From NCBI GenBank assembly GCA_003996215.1, contig QJPP01004084.1, forward strand, positions 310,001-374,000: a stretch of 64,000 nucleotides of DNA. Direction: 5' to 3'. This DNA comes from Jaltomata sinuosa (Eukaryota > Streptophyta > Magnoliopsida > Solanales > Solanaceae). Below are positions 23,925 through 35,800 of the stretch, one piece after another (position 1 is the first letter of the stretch; each line of letters begins with the position of its first letter). The translations under genes and the position numbers were made by a program. The notes beneath the pieces were generated by a model. That model saw only the letters and a list, made by a program, of their open reading frames with translations, was not told where the DNA came from and ran no database searches.

Positions 23925-24427
23925 TATCAGGACCCTCTTGGACCATAGGATTTATTTTTAATAGCATGACCCCCCCCCCCCCCCCCCCCCGAAAAATGGG
24001 AGTAGCAGGACCCTCCTAGATAATGGGGTTTATTTTTAGTAGCAGGACCCTCCTGAAAAATGGAATTTTAGCATAGCAGGACCCTCCTGAAAAAATGGGA
24101 CTAGCAGGACCCTCCTGAACAATGAGATTTATTTTTAATAGCAGGACCCTCCTAGAAAATAGGACTAGTAGGACCCTCCTGGATAATGAGATTTATTTTT
24201 AGTAGCAGGACCCTCCTGGAAAATGGGACTAGCAGGACCCTCCTGGAAAATGGGACTAGCAGGACCCTCCTGGAAAATGGGACTAGCAGGACCCACCTAG
24301 ACAATGGAATTTATTTTAGTAGAAAGATCCTCCTGAAAAATAGGATTAGCAGGACCCGCCTGGACAATTGAATTTACTTTTAGTAGAAGGACCCTCCTGA
24401 AAAATGGAACTACCAGGACCCCCCTGG
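23925..24427 (+). repeat. AGGACCCTCCTGGA tandem array with a C21 tract
   Basis: More than a dozen units of AGCAGGACCCTCCTGGAAAATGG, alternating with ATTTATTTTTAGT spacers. An uninterrupted run of 21 C lies at 23970-23990. The array resumes after the solo LTR at 26646, where CCTGG is the target duplication. Confidence 0.9.
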
Positions 24428-26645
24428 TGTCACGACCCAGACCGCCGTGAGTGGCACTCATCCAACCCCCGGGTGAGGGAACCATCACTTCCCCAAACTT
24501 AACCGTTCTAACAGCTCAAAACCAAGTGCAGAAAGTAAACTAGCATTCAATAAAAAAGGAAAAATACTTCATTAACATTAACCTACGGAAATTACCCCCT
24601 AGAATCTGAAAGTCGCAGTACCAAATAATCTACCAATGTCTAGAGTACGGAGATGCAACCCCAAAACATAAAGGAAATAGTTTAAGCCTGAAACAAATGG
24701 GCTACAACTCTAATGATAGGTCCAAGGCAGCTTGATCGAACAGCTCACCCTTGAAGTCTGGGAACGCTGGTACTACATATGAGGTCGCGTCTTAGCTGTT
24801 GGAAGATTGCATGTACTCACAAGAAAGAAAAGCAAGTGCAGCATCAGTACACCACCACTGTGTACTGGTAGGATCATCAGCCAGGTACAAATAAACAGTG
24901 TAAAGTTCAGTACAACAATCAAGTACAAGTATGGATAACATGCAACAAGTAAACAGGCTCCCTTGGACTACAAGTCTCTACCTAACTTGTTCCCGCATGA
25001 AATCCACCCTTAATAACCATAAGCAATAGTCATAAACAAATAACCATCCTTCCTGCCTAGCCCGGACCCACCCTGGGATCGCCTATAAACAACACCTAAG
25101 TGTTAACAAACAACCCGGCCTAAACCAAGACCAATTCAACAGATATAACAGGATTCCCGGTCACTCAAGGACCACCAACTGATATCACAATTCAACAAAG
25201 TAGACCAGTCCACTCACGGAACCAATAACAGTCAATGCAATGAAATCAATAACCATGCAATGATACAGTAAAATAAACCCGTACAGGCGTGGTACCCGAG
25301 CCAACCGTTAGTAAGTCATACCAGGCGTGGTACCCAAGCCAACCATTTGTTACACCTGTACCAGGCGTGGTACCCGTGCCAACCTTTAGTATACTTGTAC
25401 CAGACGTGGTACCCGAGCCAACTGAATGTCAATTATCCACAGTCAAATAATGAACACACAACTTGTAAACTAATAAGTAGCAACCCGTTAAACTCACAGA
25501 CTGTACGACAGTACCCTTAGACATTCTACACCATTTCATCTAAGCAATGCAATTCATACAAACACTTAGATAGGAGTACAAAACATACAACATTCACCGG
25601 AATCGTAAGCCATCACCTACCTCGAAATGATCCAAGCTCTACTCAACCCGAGCTTTCCCATGTTCCGGATTTCTTTCTCGTTCTTGGTCTAAAATAACAT
25701 ACAAGTACATGAAATTAATAAACAAGGCCTGCACATTACCCGAATTACAGCGAATTCTAAAACCCAGGCCACCCATGATCATTCCACCCTTTTCCTAGGC
25801 TTTCCTCCGTTAATTTTCCTAGTTCTATCATTTTTACGGATAAAAATAGAGAATTTAACAACCTATGATCATAATATCTTACTTTTAACAATACCCAAGA
25901 ACATTCATGTTTTGAATCCCCTTTCTTTCCCGGATTCTACCATTCCTAGGTTATTCCAACCTTCCCCCAAGTTCCCTCCTAGCAATTCTACCGCATAGGA
26001 AAAGTATTACGAAGACTGGAGAGTAGAAACCTTACCTTAGGGAAGAAAAACAATGGAAAATGGAGGAAAATCTCCTCGAATCGCCTTGCCCTTCTCCCAA
26101 AACAAATTTGTGAAAACTGAATGTTTTGGGGAATGTTTCAGCATTAATACCAATCGAGCCCGCTATAGCGGTACCGTCGTAGGGGAGAAGCCTGCTATGG
26201 CGGAGGCTGACCGACATTGACTACCGCTGTAGCGGTAATTTCTCCGCTACAGCGGAAGTCGATGTGGCAGAGTGTCAACCGCTTATAGCGGTTGACAGGG
26301 GATAGAAAGTCGTAAAATCTCCAAAACTAGTCCATTTTACAACACACTTATTTTCTCGACGTCCTGAAACAACCAATTCACGTCAACCTCAATTCCGGGA
26401 GTTCTACTTACCCAAATTCGATTCCAAAAGGTCCCCCGAACTCCTTTATGTGTTAGCTATGAGAAAAACTAGCTCAACACAAGACATCCGACCCCATCCT
26501 TAACTGGATGGCCCTAGACCATTCCTCGCTCCTAAACCGATCGAGACTAGCCCAGCCCAGAATTTTAAACTCCCAAACCCAGAGTTTTCTAACTCTATAA
26601 CTTGGCACGATTGGACTACCCGTAACGACGGACCCGGTCGTTATA
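24428..26645 (-). mobile_element. Solo LTR, A-related Tekay family, in element B
   Basis: A single 2218-base LTR, minus orientation, with perfect CCTGG duplications (24423-24427 and 26646-26650). Plus-strand left edge TGTCACGACCCAGACC; right edge GGTCGTTATA, so the usual minus-strand TGTAACG start is TATAACG here. Carries the hairpin block (24842-24873), the GGTACC array (about 25283-25425), a donor-like AAG|GTAAGG (complement near 26033-26040) and the CCGCTATAGCGG cluster (26155-26300). No internal region, so it probably arose by LTR-LTR recombination. Confidence 0.92.
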
Positions 26646-27592
26646 CCTGGATAATGAGATTTATTTTAGCAATAGCAGAACCCTCCTGAAAAATGGGATC
26701 TAGTTATTTTCATTTTCTCCTAGGATAAGCACTTCCTAGTCTGAGACCGTCATTTTTCATTTTCTCCTAGGATAAACACCTCCTAGTCTAAGACCATTAT
26801 TTTTAATTTTTTTCTAGGATAAACGCATCCTAGTCTGAGTTTTATTTTTCACATTTGCTAATAACTCACAAAATATTTCCAGTGAAAACTGGGGCAAATG
26901 TTTTTTTGTTTGTTTCTTTAGTTTATGATGACTTGCAGGTTTTCCCTAGCAAAGCATGACCGTTATATTGAAGGACAAAGTTTCAACTTGTTTCAGAACA
27001 TTCAATCTCAATGATAATCAGAGTCAGTTGTTCAAATGCAAGTAACAGTCCTGCATCGTGAGATCTATTCCTTTCCAACTGCTGATCAAGAAACAAGCAT
27101 CCAAGAATACTCTACAAGCTATCATTTGGAAGAGCGTCAATGACTCCGTCCAAGTTTCAAGTTTCAAGTCTCAAATCTTAACTTCAAGATCAAACTTTGA
27201 GATCAAGGTACCCACCAGAATTGAGTGAGGCGATAACTGAAGATCCAAAGAGAAGAGTTAAAGGAAGACTCAAGACATGTAGAGTAGATAGGATCTTGTA
27301 CTTTCCTTTCTTTTTTTAGTCTATTTTTTTTCATTTCTTGATGTAAGAATAGGAGCCACGAATTGAAAACCCGACGGGACCTCACTGGACCTCAAACTCA
27401 TCACTCCATCTCCTTGAACTACACGTGACCTAATTCTCTTATAACCTGGGATATGTAGACTGTTCAAAACCAGGGCTCAGTCGCATCCTTTTTTCTTTCT
27501 TTTTCCTTTCAAATAACGGTCGGGTCAAAACTAGTCTCGTTGTCTACTTCTTTGTCTGAAAACTCTGTCTTTTCAGTCAAAGAGGGGTAAAC
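26646..27592 (+). other. Noncoding 3' interior of element B (end) with polypurine tract
   Basis: Three units of TTTTCTCCTAGGATAA..CCTAGTCTGAGACC (about 26710-26840), then unrecognised sequence. A decayed CTAC..GATATGTAG motif lies at 27413-27480. AAAGAGGGGTAAAC (27579-27592) lies directly before the LTR and is the likely polypurine tract, of the form usual for Tat/Ogre elements. Confidence 0.75.
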
Positions 27593-30500
27593 TGTAGACA
27601 CGTGATTTTTGACCCTTCTCGAGTTTTAACTCAATTTTAACTTTAAATATTTATTTTTGAGTCTAATCTTTATTTTAATTTTTTTAGTAGTTTTTTTTTA
27701 AAATGTTGAAAAAATATTTCAAAAAATAGAGTCACATTTTAGGATAAGTTTTATTTTTACTTTTCAAAAGAAAATAAAATTTTCAAAAATATGTCTTCTT
27801 TTAATTTAATTAATAATCTAGTAATTATAATATTTTCTTAGCTACCCTTTTAGTCTAACTATTTAACTTTTTATTATAATTTTTGTTAGCCTAAACTAAT
27901 TAGCTAATATCTTTTATGTATACTATATTATATATATTATTGTTTTTCTTAAAAGACCCAAAAATAAAAACAAAAAAAAAATCCTAACTAACCTACACTA
28001 ATCCCCTCAACCCAACACCCCCACTATCCTAAACCCACTACCCAAATCCCTCACCTGCACTCCCCATTACCCCCTCCCCTAGACAACTATGCATAAAAAC
28101 ACAACACACTACCACACACGACACATGCACACTCACGTTCTATATTGTCACGACCCAATCTACCGGGCCGTGCGGACGCCTACTCTAACCACCTAGATAG
28201 ACGAACCCTCACCTCATGTCCAACAGGTAACTTGCGAAAAATAGATAGTAGCAAAAATAACCTTTCCTTTTATTATGAAGACCTTGTTATTACCACATTG
28301 GAAACAAAAAACAGTCTTGAAATAGAAATAACCCTCCTTAGGACCTAGTCTAAACATGTACAAGAGCTACTACAGGATTTATACAGAGCATGTAAAAGAG
28401 ACATAACTTCCGTCATGAAATCGAAGGACAGAAGCTGTTGGAGATCACCATCGTCATGTACCTATGAATCACCACCAACCCTGCAACCAGACTATACCAA
28501 ATTGGTATAGCAAGAGTAGAGTCAGTACAACCACACGTACTGGTAGGCATCATCGATCGACCCGAATCCATTCCTACCATCATATAAGAAAATAGGAAAA
28601 GCATGAAAATAAATAATGTAACCCCATCCTTCACCCCTTTTCCCTTACCGGACCCGATCTCAACCGATCGTCCACTCGCACCCCTTACCTCAACCCTTTC
28701 CATTCCTTCTACTGCCATCCCCCCATCTCTCTCTGGTCTTCCGAATCACGCTAAGCCTAGACTTCCCAAGTCACACAACCCTTAGACTAACCACTAAGTC
28801 CAACTCTAACTGCCTCAGCGTTGACCTAGTCAACCCCCATGACTATGCATCCAGGAACAACCCAGACCCTGTCATTCCAGACCTACTACGCACAATTAAC
28901 CGGACCTACCCCGGATCCCTAAACAACTCCTCCCAGGATATCACCCGCTAGTCACACCATGTAAGACTTCCAACCATTTTCCTAGTTTATCAACCACATG
29001 TAAATCATTTTTATAACTATGATCAAAATCAACAACATAACCAACACAACCCTTGTCGTATTGCCCGGACCCACCCTAGGATCCCCTCTAAACAATACCT
29101 AAGTGTTAAACAGATAACACAGCCTAATCTAAGACCAATTCAACAGACATAACAGGATTCCCGGTCACTCAAGGACCACCAACCAATATCACAATTCAAT
29201 AAAGCTGCCCGGTCCACTCACGGAACCAACAACAATCAATACAATGAAATCAATAACCATGCAATGATACAGTAAAATAAACACGTACCAGGCATGGTAC
29301 CTAAGCCAACCGTTAGTAATTCGCACCAGGCATGGTACTCGAGCCAACCAATTATTATACATGTACCAGGCGTGGTACCCGTGCCAACCATTAGTATACC
29401 TGTACTAGGCATGGTACCCGAGCCAACCGAATGTCAACAATCCACAGTCAAATAATGAACACACAACTTGTAAACCGACAAGTAACAAACCGTTCAACTC
29501 ACAGACTGTAAGACAGGACCCTTAGATATTCTACACAATTTTATCTAAGCAATGCAATTCATACAAACACTTAGATGGGAGTACAAAACATACAACATTC
29601 ACAAGAATCGTAAGCCATCACCTACCCCCCTATTCCGGGTATATAGCTGAACCTTGACCTTCGTCCGTAGACTAAACACACTCACCCTTGTTTACACATA
29701 ATGAACAGTTTCCCCTTTTTTAACATAATTTAACCGCCCCATTAATCTGGGACATACATAGATAATAACAATACAAGTTTTCACCCCTAGCCCTTAGCAA
29801 ACAATATTTTTTTAACATGCCTTTCGCATTCCGAAAACCTCACCTAGGAGTTTTCCATTTTCATACCCACCTAGTTGTTCTTGCACTTCCCGATTCTCCA
29901 AACCTTTCCGACATCTCAGTCCCTGAGTCCTATCATTTTTAGCATACCAAGACTACATAGACAGCCCCAATAGCTACAATCAACCCACAGTTCAATCCAT
30001 CCAAACCTTAGCTCACTCATAACTAATACCAAATCCACCAGACTCCGTGCTCGGAGGCCTGACACATGAAATCTCCATTTCCACTATACGATAAGTGCAT
30101 AATGTAAACAGGTCTAACTACTCATGAAAACCTAGCCTACCTGGATGCCAAGTAGCTACAACCGTGCATTTCTGGCTCCGTAAAGGCCTTCCCGGCCGAA
30201 TGATGGTCCTGGAATCCACTGTTCCGCATCCCTCCAGCCATGAACCCTTCTCCTCATGATTTCCTAGCCTTGGAGCAGCATGAGAGTGTTTTTGGAGAAA
30301 CCCTCGTAGGTTTTCTAACTGAGGAGGAGAAGATTTTTAATAAAAATCTGTTTCTGAGCTTTTGTTTCCCGTCACTCTGCTATGGCAGTTAGCCCTCCGC
30401 TATGGCGGTCCCGCTATAGCAGAATAATATTGCTATAGCGGAGTGACATCAGCCCGGGTCATTTCACATAAAAATCAGAAATTCCCCTCCCCTACGTCAC

Positions 30501-32581
30501 CCCACTTAAACAAATGTACTTTAATTTAATTTCCAATGTAATTCGACTTTCCGATTCTTACGATAACGACGGGTCTGGTCGTTACATATATATAATACAC
30601 AAACACACAGAGGAAAAAAATAAGAAGGAGAACATACACACACAAAGAAAACGGTAAAAACAAAAACAAAAGAGAGGAACAAGAAGGAAAAGAAAAGAAA
30701 AGTACAACGAAGAGGAGAGGAAGAAAAGAAAGAAAACAGAGAGCATTTTCAAAGTTTGTGAGTTGGAGTTCGGTTTTCGTTAGGAGTTTTCGGTGATGAC
30801 GTTTCTGCTTTTATTTTTCATTCGTTCATCAAACAGGTTTCTGCTAAGTTCCTTTCCTTTTATTTAATAGCTTTATTATGAATTGAAATATGAACAAAGT
30901 TATTTAAATGAATTCATGTATTATTCAGTATGTTACCTTGTTCTAGTTTTTTCTTTATACTTGCTCATCAAAGGTATATTTGAAATGTATTTCTGAATTC
31001 ATGTTTAGAGTTTAATCAGAATAATGTGATGCGTTTTTCATTGTAGTTTATCGAAATTGATTTCCATACGTAGTTAAATGGACTATCGAAATATTTAAGC
31101 TCACTAATATGATAGACAAATACTAGGTTTTGTTAAGTTTTAATCTATACCTATGTACATTAACCGTTTGTTCGATTAAAGTTCGCAGTCTATATTTAGT
31201 TAACTTTATATGTGCAGTCCCATTTTGACCACAACTACAACCAAATATGTTTTTGGCTATGAATAAATTATACCAAAGAAGTTGGTTACTAAATTTTAAA
31301 ATCACAAGAATTTGTCGTTTTTCTTTATAAGCAAAATTAGATGTTGGTTTTGTTAAGTTTGATATTGTTCGTAGTGTTCATAGTTGGAATTTTCATTCAC
31401 GTTTTTTTTATAAGAAAAAAATTGTTAACTTTACTTTGTCTTATTTCGTAAAGAGTTACTATTCATATACTCCTTTGACAAAATTATTTATCCTTTTAAA
31501 CTGAAGAAATAGTTTTAATTTTAATATGAAGATTGTTGGTTTAATTCCCTTTTTGGAGTCAAATATTTCGTCATTTTTTTATACCTTATGCTTGTACTCT
31601 CGTTTAACTTGTCATTTTTTTTTTATCAAAAATAAATGAATGAATGAATGAATGAATAAATAAATAAATAAATAAATAAATGGGTTTTGAGATAATATAA
31701 AAATAAAAAAAATAGTTGCTTCTACTATATGTATGAATGTTGTGCATCACAAATGAATTTTGCTTCGGATATTTCTCAAGGAATTTTTCTTTCATTATTA
31801 TTTATAAAACGAAGCAGTTGCTATTAAGTTTTGTCTTATTAAACTTTCTTTAAACGATTGGTCTGCCCACATTGATACTTCTTTAAATATTTATTCATAA
31901 CAATTATCATTTTGTCAAGAGTGGAGAATTTGAACCAAATCATATTTGTTTTAACTTGCAATAGCACAATAATCGACTTATTAATTTTAAACGAGTTGAT
32001 CCATGGAGTTTTCCTCTAGATAATTTTGAGGGTTTTGATCAATATTTTAAGCCTAATTTATTTACTTGTGAGAAGTAATCAAGATAAGTTACGATTTGAT
32101 AAAAGAAAGGAGTGCAACCATTTAAATATATTGAATTTGATCATGTGTGCGGTTACGCTCCTTGATTAATTTCTTTAAGTAAAAGGCTTTGTGTACGGTT
32201 ACGTTCCTAGCCAAACAATATAAGCCACAAAATTTTGCGCATGATCTCTAGATAAATTAAGCGATTAATCAAGCACCGCTTATCCAAGAGTTAATTCAAG
32301 CCATAAATAAGTCAATAAAAACGACCGTGCTAGAACCGCGGGACTCGACGGGTGCTTCATACCTTTCCCTCGGTCAACAGAATTTCTTACCCGGTCTTTT
32401 ATTTTCGTAGACCAAAATAAGAGTCATTTTCTTTTGATTAGCGGTTCAAAAAGGTGACTTGGAACACCATAACTCAATTTCAAGTGGCGACTCTGTAAAT
32501 AAAATAATCCCTATTCAATACCGTCAGTTTATTTGGAAAAACCCTTTCACTCGTTAGCCCGTTCGAAAAAAGGGTGTGACA
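27593..32581 (+). repeat. 3' LTR of element B, interrupted by a solo LTR
   Basis: TGTAGACACG...GGGTGTGACA. It is 4989 bases, or about 2543 without the insertion at 28146-30591. Nearly identical to 15494-17911 and complete at its end. About 80-90 bases before the end it contains TGGCGACTCTG, which resembles the primer site of this lineage. The longer AAATA microsatellite is at 31628-31683. Confidence 0.9.
28146..30586 (-). mobile_element. Solo LTR, D-related Tekay family, in B 3' LTR
   Basis: 2441 bases, minus orientation, flanked by perfect TATAT duplications (28141-28145 and 30587-30591). The uninterrupted site is present in the other B LTR (about 16010). Its left end (complement ending GTAGGCGTCCGCAC..GTCGTGACA) matches the end of the D LTR, not that of A. 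Contains the hairpin block (28522-28547), GGTACC array (29283-29430), a CATCCAG|GTAGGC donor-like site (complement near 30140) and the palindrome cluster (30370-30445). Confidence 0.92.
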
Positions 32582-32586
32582 ACTGG

Positions 32587-32628
32587 CTCAAGTGTTATTG
32601 CTCTAGCTTCAGATGAATGTGTCCTCAT
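32587..32628 (-). pseudogene. First 14 codons of H gag
   Basis: The start codon is the complement of 32626-32628, directly after an acceptor-like TTCTCGCAGATA. The frame runs into the ACTGG duplication and continues at 15493, on the other side of element B. Confidence 0.7.
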
Positions 32629-32848
32629 TATCTGCGAGAACAAGAGTGAAAAAGTTAGACACTAATTTAGATTGCTAAATACCAATTGGAATCAAGTTAT
32701 AGCACGAGGAATGAAAGAATTTAAGGTTTCCTAAAGTCCTATAGCCTCTTGTAGAGAAGTACAGACGTCTCTGTACTATTCTGCAAGACTCTACTAGACT
32801 TATTCTGGTATGATGAGATCAATAAATTTAGGGCTCTGATATTAACTT
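32629..32848 (-). other. Leader and primer binding site of element H
   Basis: The complement of 32833-32844 reads TAATATCAGAGC, two changes from the initiator-Met primer site TGGTATCAGAGC, a few bases inside the LTR edge. The remainder is noncoding leader and ends in a pyrimidine-rich acceptor-like tract (AG at complement 32632-32633) before the gag ATG. Confidence 0.75.
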
Positions 32849-35800
32849 TATCACGACCTAGACAGGACCGTGATTGGCACACACACTACCATCCAGTGGG
32901 CAAACCAAACAACCCAAGAACCAATCTTAGACTTAACCAATTTTAAGAAAATAGATAAGCAATCCACTTAAGTCATAAATGAACCAATATTTATAAAATA
33001 ATAAAAGTATGTGCGAAAAATATTCAATTAAACATATCCCCAAAAACTGAAAGTTATCATCCAGAACTACTAAGCCAACATAGTCTAAGAATCTAATATC
33101 AACTAAAAACAATAAGGGTAGAGAGTTCCATTTCCCTAAAGAAGGACAACAACTCGTGGAAGATCCATGGCAGCCTGGAAAATAGTACTCACCCTTGGAT
33201 CTGTAGTCGATCGATCTACTTTAGACGAGGTTGCATCTCAGCCTCTGGAACATGGTCTGCTCTCAACAAATGAAGAGCACATGATAGTATCGGTACAACA
33301 TACTATGTACTAGTAGGTATCATAGGCCAACCCAACAATATAACATGTGAATAGCAAAACACATAACCAATAACAGGAATCCAACACATAGCATATAAGC
33401 AATCAACACATAATCCTTCAAGTCAATTCAACAGTAACTAAGTCAAGTTCATAATTATAGAAGCAATGTCATAATATGAAACAAGCAAAAGGTGTACACA
33501 CATGCTATGGGTCTTATGGCTGCCTACTAGCTATGACTTGCAGGGGACCCTAGGTTGTCCATGTACCATACTGACGAGATATATGCTCTATATCAACATA
33601 TTCAAAACAATATCTGGATAACCGAGCTCTCAGACCCACATTCTCACAAATTATTCAGTGCCTAAGACACTATTTATACTTAGTCGTTCCAACTTAATTA
33701 TCACTTTATGTTCATTTATCCTATTCATGCAAGAATAACAAGAAAAGCATATATAATACAATTATGTCAGAAGACCAATCATAGATCATATAATTTCACT
33801 ATAAATATGTAATAATGTGGGTCTTAACTCCAATTTAAACCATAACCTACCTCGAGCAAAGATATAACACCCGCAAGATAGTTCACCACTGTCTTGTCCT
33901 TTCTTAACTCTCCAAAATGCACAAGGTCTAGAAATAACAAATATATAAGAGTAATTAGCCAATTACCCTTCATTTTAGGCCTTAGGTATCAATCCCAACT
34001 ATTCTACCCATTATCCGAGGTTTCTAGCTTTCCCCAAGGGTTTAATAAGACATAAATCAGTCCTACTACATTCATAGAATCAATATTCAAGGTTTCTAAC
34101 TATTCCATAGCTTTTCCACCATTTTAAGCTTAAAGGTTTCACCTTTATGGAACCCAAGGTTTGAACGTGTTAAAAACTAATAATTTTATGCTAAAACTCA
34201 TAGAAATATAATTTAAGATCAATTTGAGATGATTTTACAACTACCCACTGGGTTCTTCCCCAAGTTCATGCTCCAGGGCTTAATTGTAAGAAACCCACCA
34301 TTAATTCTTCCCCCTAAGGTCTAAGGAAGATAATTAATCAATAAAATAAGGGTTCTATGAATTACTTATCTCAAATGATGGAGTTTACCCTAGTTTTCTT
34401 GAAAAAACCACTTTTGAGAGCTCTAGAATGAAGTTGAGTTATGAGAGAAATAATTCAAAAAGCTGTAGAACGCCCAGGTATACTGCCTATAATCTCATCG
34501 CGATGGATGACTCTCCATTGTGATAGATCATCGCAATGAGAAATGGCTCATCGCGATAGACTTTCGCGACCAGATGCCTTTCATTGCTACGAGCGATAGT
34601 TTCTAGAATATGGTATTCTCGCTCTCAGACCTTTATTTGTAACGACCGGGTCCGTCATTATGGGTAGTCTAATCATGCTAAGTTTTAGAGTTAGAAAACT
34701 CTGGATTTGGGGGTTTGAAATTCTGGGCTAGGCTAGTCTCGACTGTTTTTAGAGCGAGGTGGAGCCTAGGGAAATCTGGGTAAGGATTGGGTTCGGTGCC
34801 TTATTTTGAGCTAGTTTTTCACGTAGCCAAGATATAAAGGAGTCTGAGGGACTTTTCAGAATCGAAATTGGGTAAGTAGAACTCCCAAAAATATGGTTGA
34901 CGTGGAGGGGTTGTTTGGGTCATTGAGGGAAGCAAGTGTGTTGTAAAAGGACCAAATTTTGGAGATTTCCGGACATTCTGTCCGTTATGAGCACAATGGC
35001 TCCGCCATAGCGACCTTCGCTATAGCGGTGAAAAATACCGCTATAGCGGTGGTCAAGGCGGTCAACGCCGCTTAAGACCGCTATAGCGGAAGTCGTCCGC
35101 TATAGTGGGGACTGTTATAGCGGGCCGATGGGTTTTTAATGCAGAAACTTCCCCAAAACAATTCAGTTTTCTACAATTCGTTTGGGAGAAGAGCTAGGTC
35201 AATTTCAGGTGTTTTTCCTCCATTCTTCATCATTTTTCTTCCCTAAGACCAAGAACGAGAAAGGAATCCAGGACACGGGAAAGCTCGAGTTGAGTAGATC
35301 TTGGATCATTTCGAGGTAGGTGATGGCTTATGAATTCCGGTGAATGTTGTATATTTTATACTCTTATCTAAGTGTTTGTATGAATTGCATGACTTAGAGG
35401 AATTGTGTAGAATGTCTAAGGGTCCTATTTTACAGTCTGTGAATTGAACGGTGTGTTGCTTGTTGGTTTTCAAGTTGTTTGTTTATTATTTTAACTATGT
35501 ATTGCTAACATTCGGTTGGCTCGGGTACCAAGCCTGGTACAAGTATACTAATGGTTGAATCGGGTACTACGCCTGGTACGGGTATAACAAATGGTTGGCA
35601 CGGGTACCACGCCTGGTGCGAAATACTAAAGGTTGGCTCGGATACCACGCCTGGTACGGGTTTATTTTACTGCATCATGGCATTGATATTTTTGCGTTGC
35701 ATTGATTGTTATTGGTTCTATAATTGGACCAGGCTGTTCTTATTGAATTATGATATTCACTGGTGGTCCTTGAGTGACCGGGAATCCTGTTATATTTGTT

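Larger units (their letters stand above)
21379..24427 (+). other. Noncoding 3' interior of element B (first part)
   Basis: No RT, integrase or RNase H motif found in any frame by reading. Contains a third CTACG...GATACGTAGGCAGCC motif (22206-22275), a duplicated block of about 95 bases (22575-22735, GTCTTATTGGTGAAAAC with GTAAGACGATAGTGAG) and two tandem arrays described separately. Short open frames (22902-23180, 23271-23489) resemble nothing I know. Confidence 0.7.
15494..32581 (+). mobile_element. Element B: Tat/Ogre-lineage Ty3/gypsy element with gag only
   Basis: LTRs at 15494-17911 (3' end missing) and 27593-32581 (holding a solo LTR). A perfect ACTGG duplication flanks it. Gag at about 19385-21378 is clearly of the Tat/Ogre type, and a purine-rich tract (27576-27592) precedes the 3' LTR. 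No protease, RT, RNase H or integrase motif is visible in the rest, which is noncoding tandem repeats interrupted by a solo LTR (24428-26645). It fits a non-autonomous gag-only element. The LTRs differ by only about 3% by eye, so it is the youngest complete insertion here. Confidence 0.88.

Noticed and set aside
24186..24371. Frame with RTLLENGTS repeats
   Set aside because: A reading of the AGGACCCTCCTGGA array in the B tail.
23605..24427. Possible CRISPR-like repeat-spacer array
   Set aside because: Spacers are themselves repetitive and of irregular length, and the context is a plant Tat/Ogre element.
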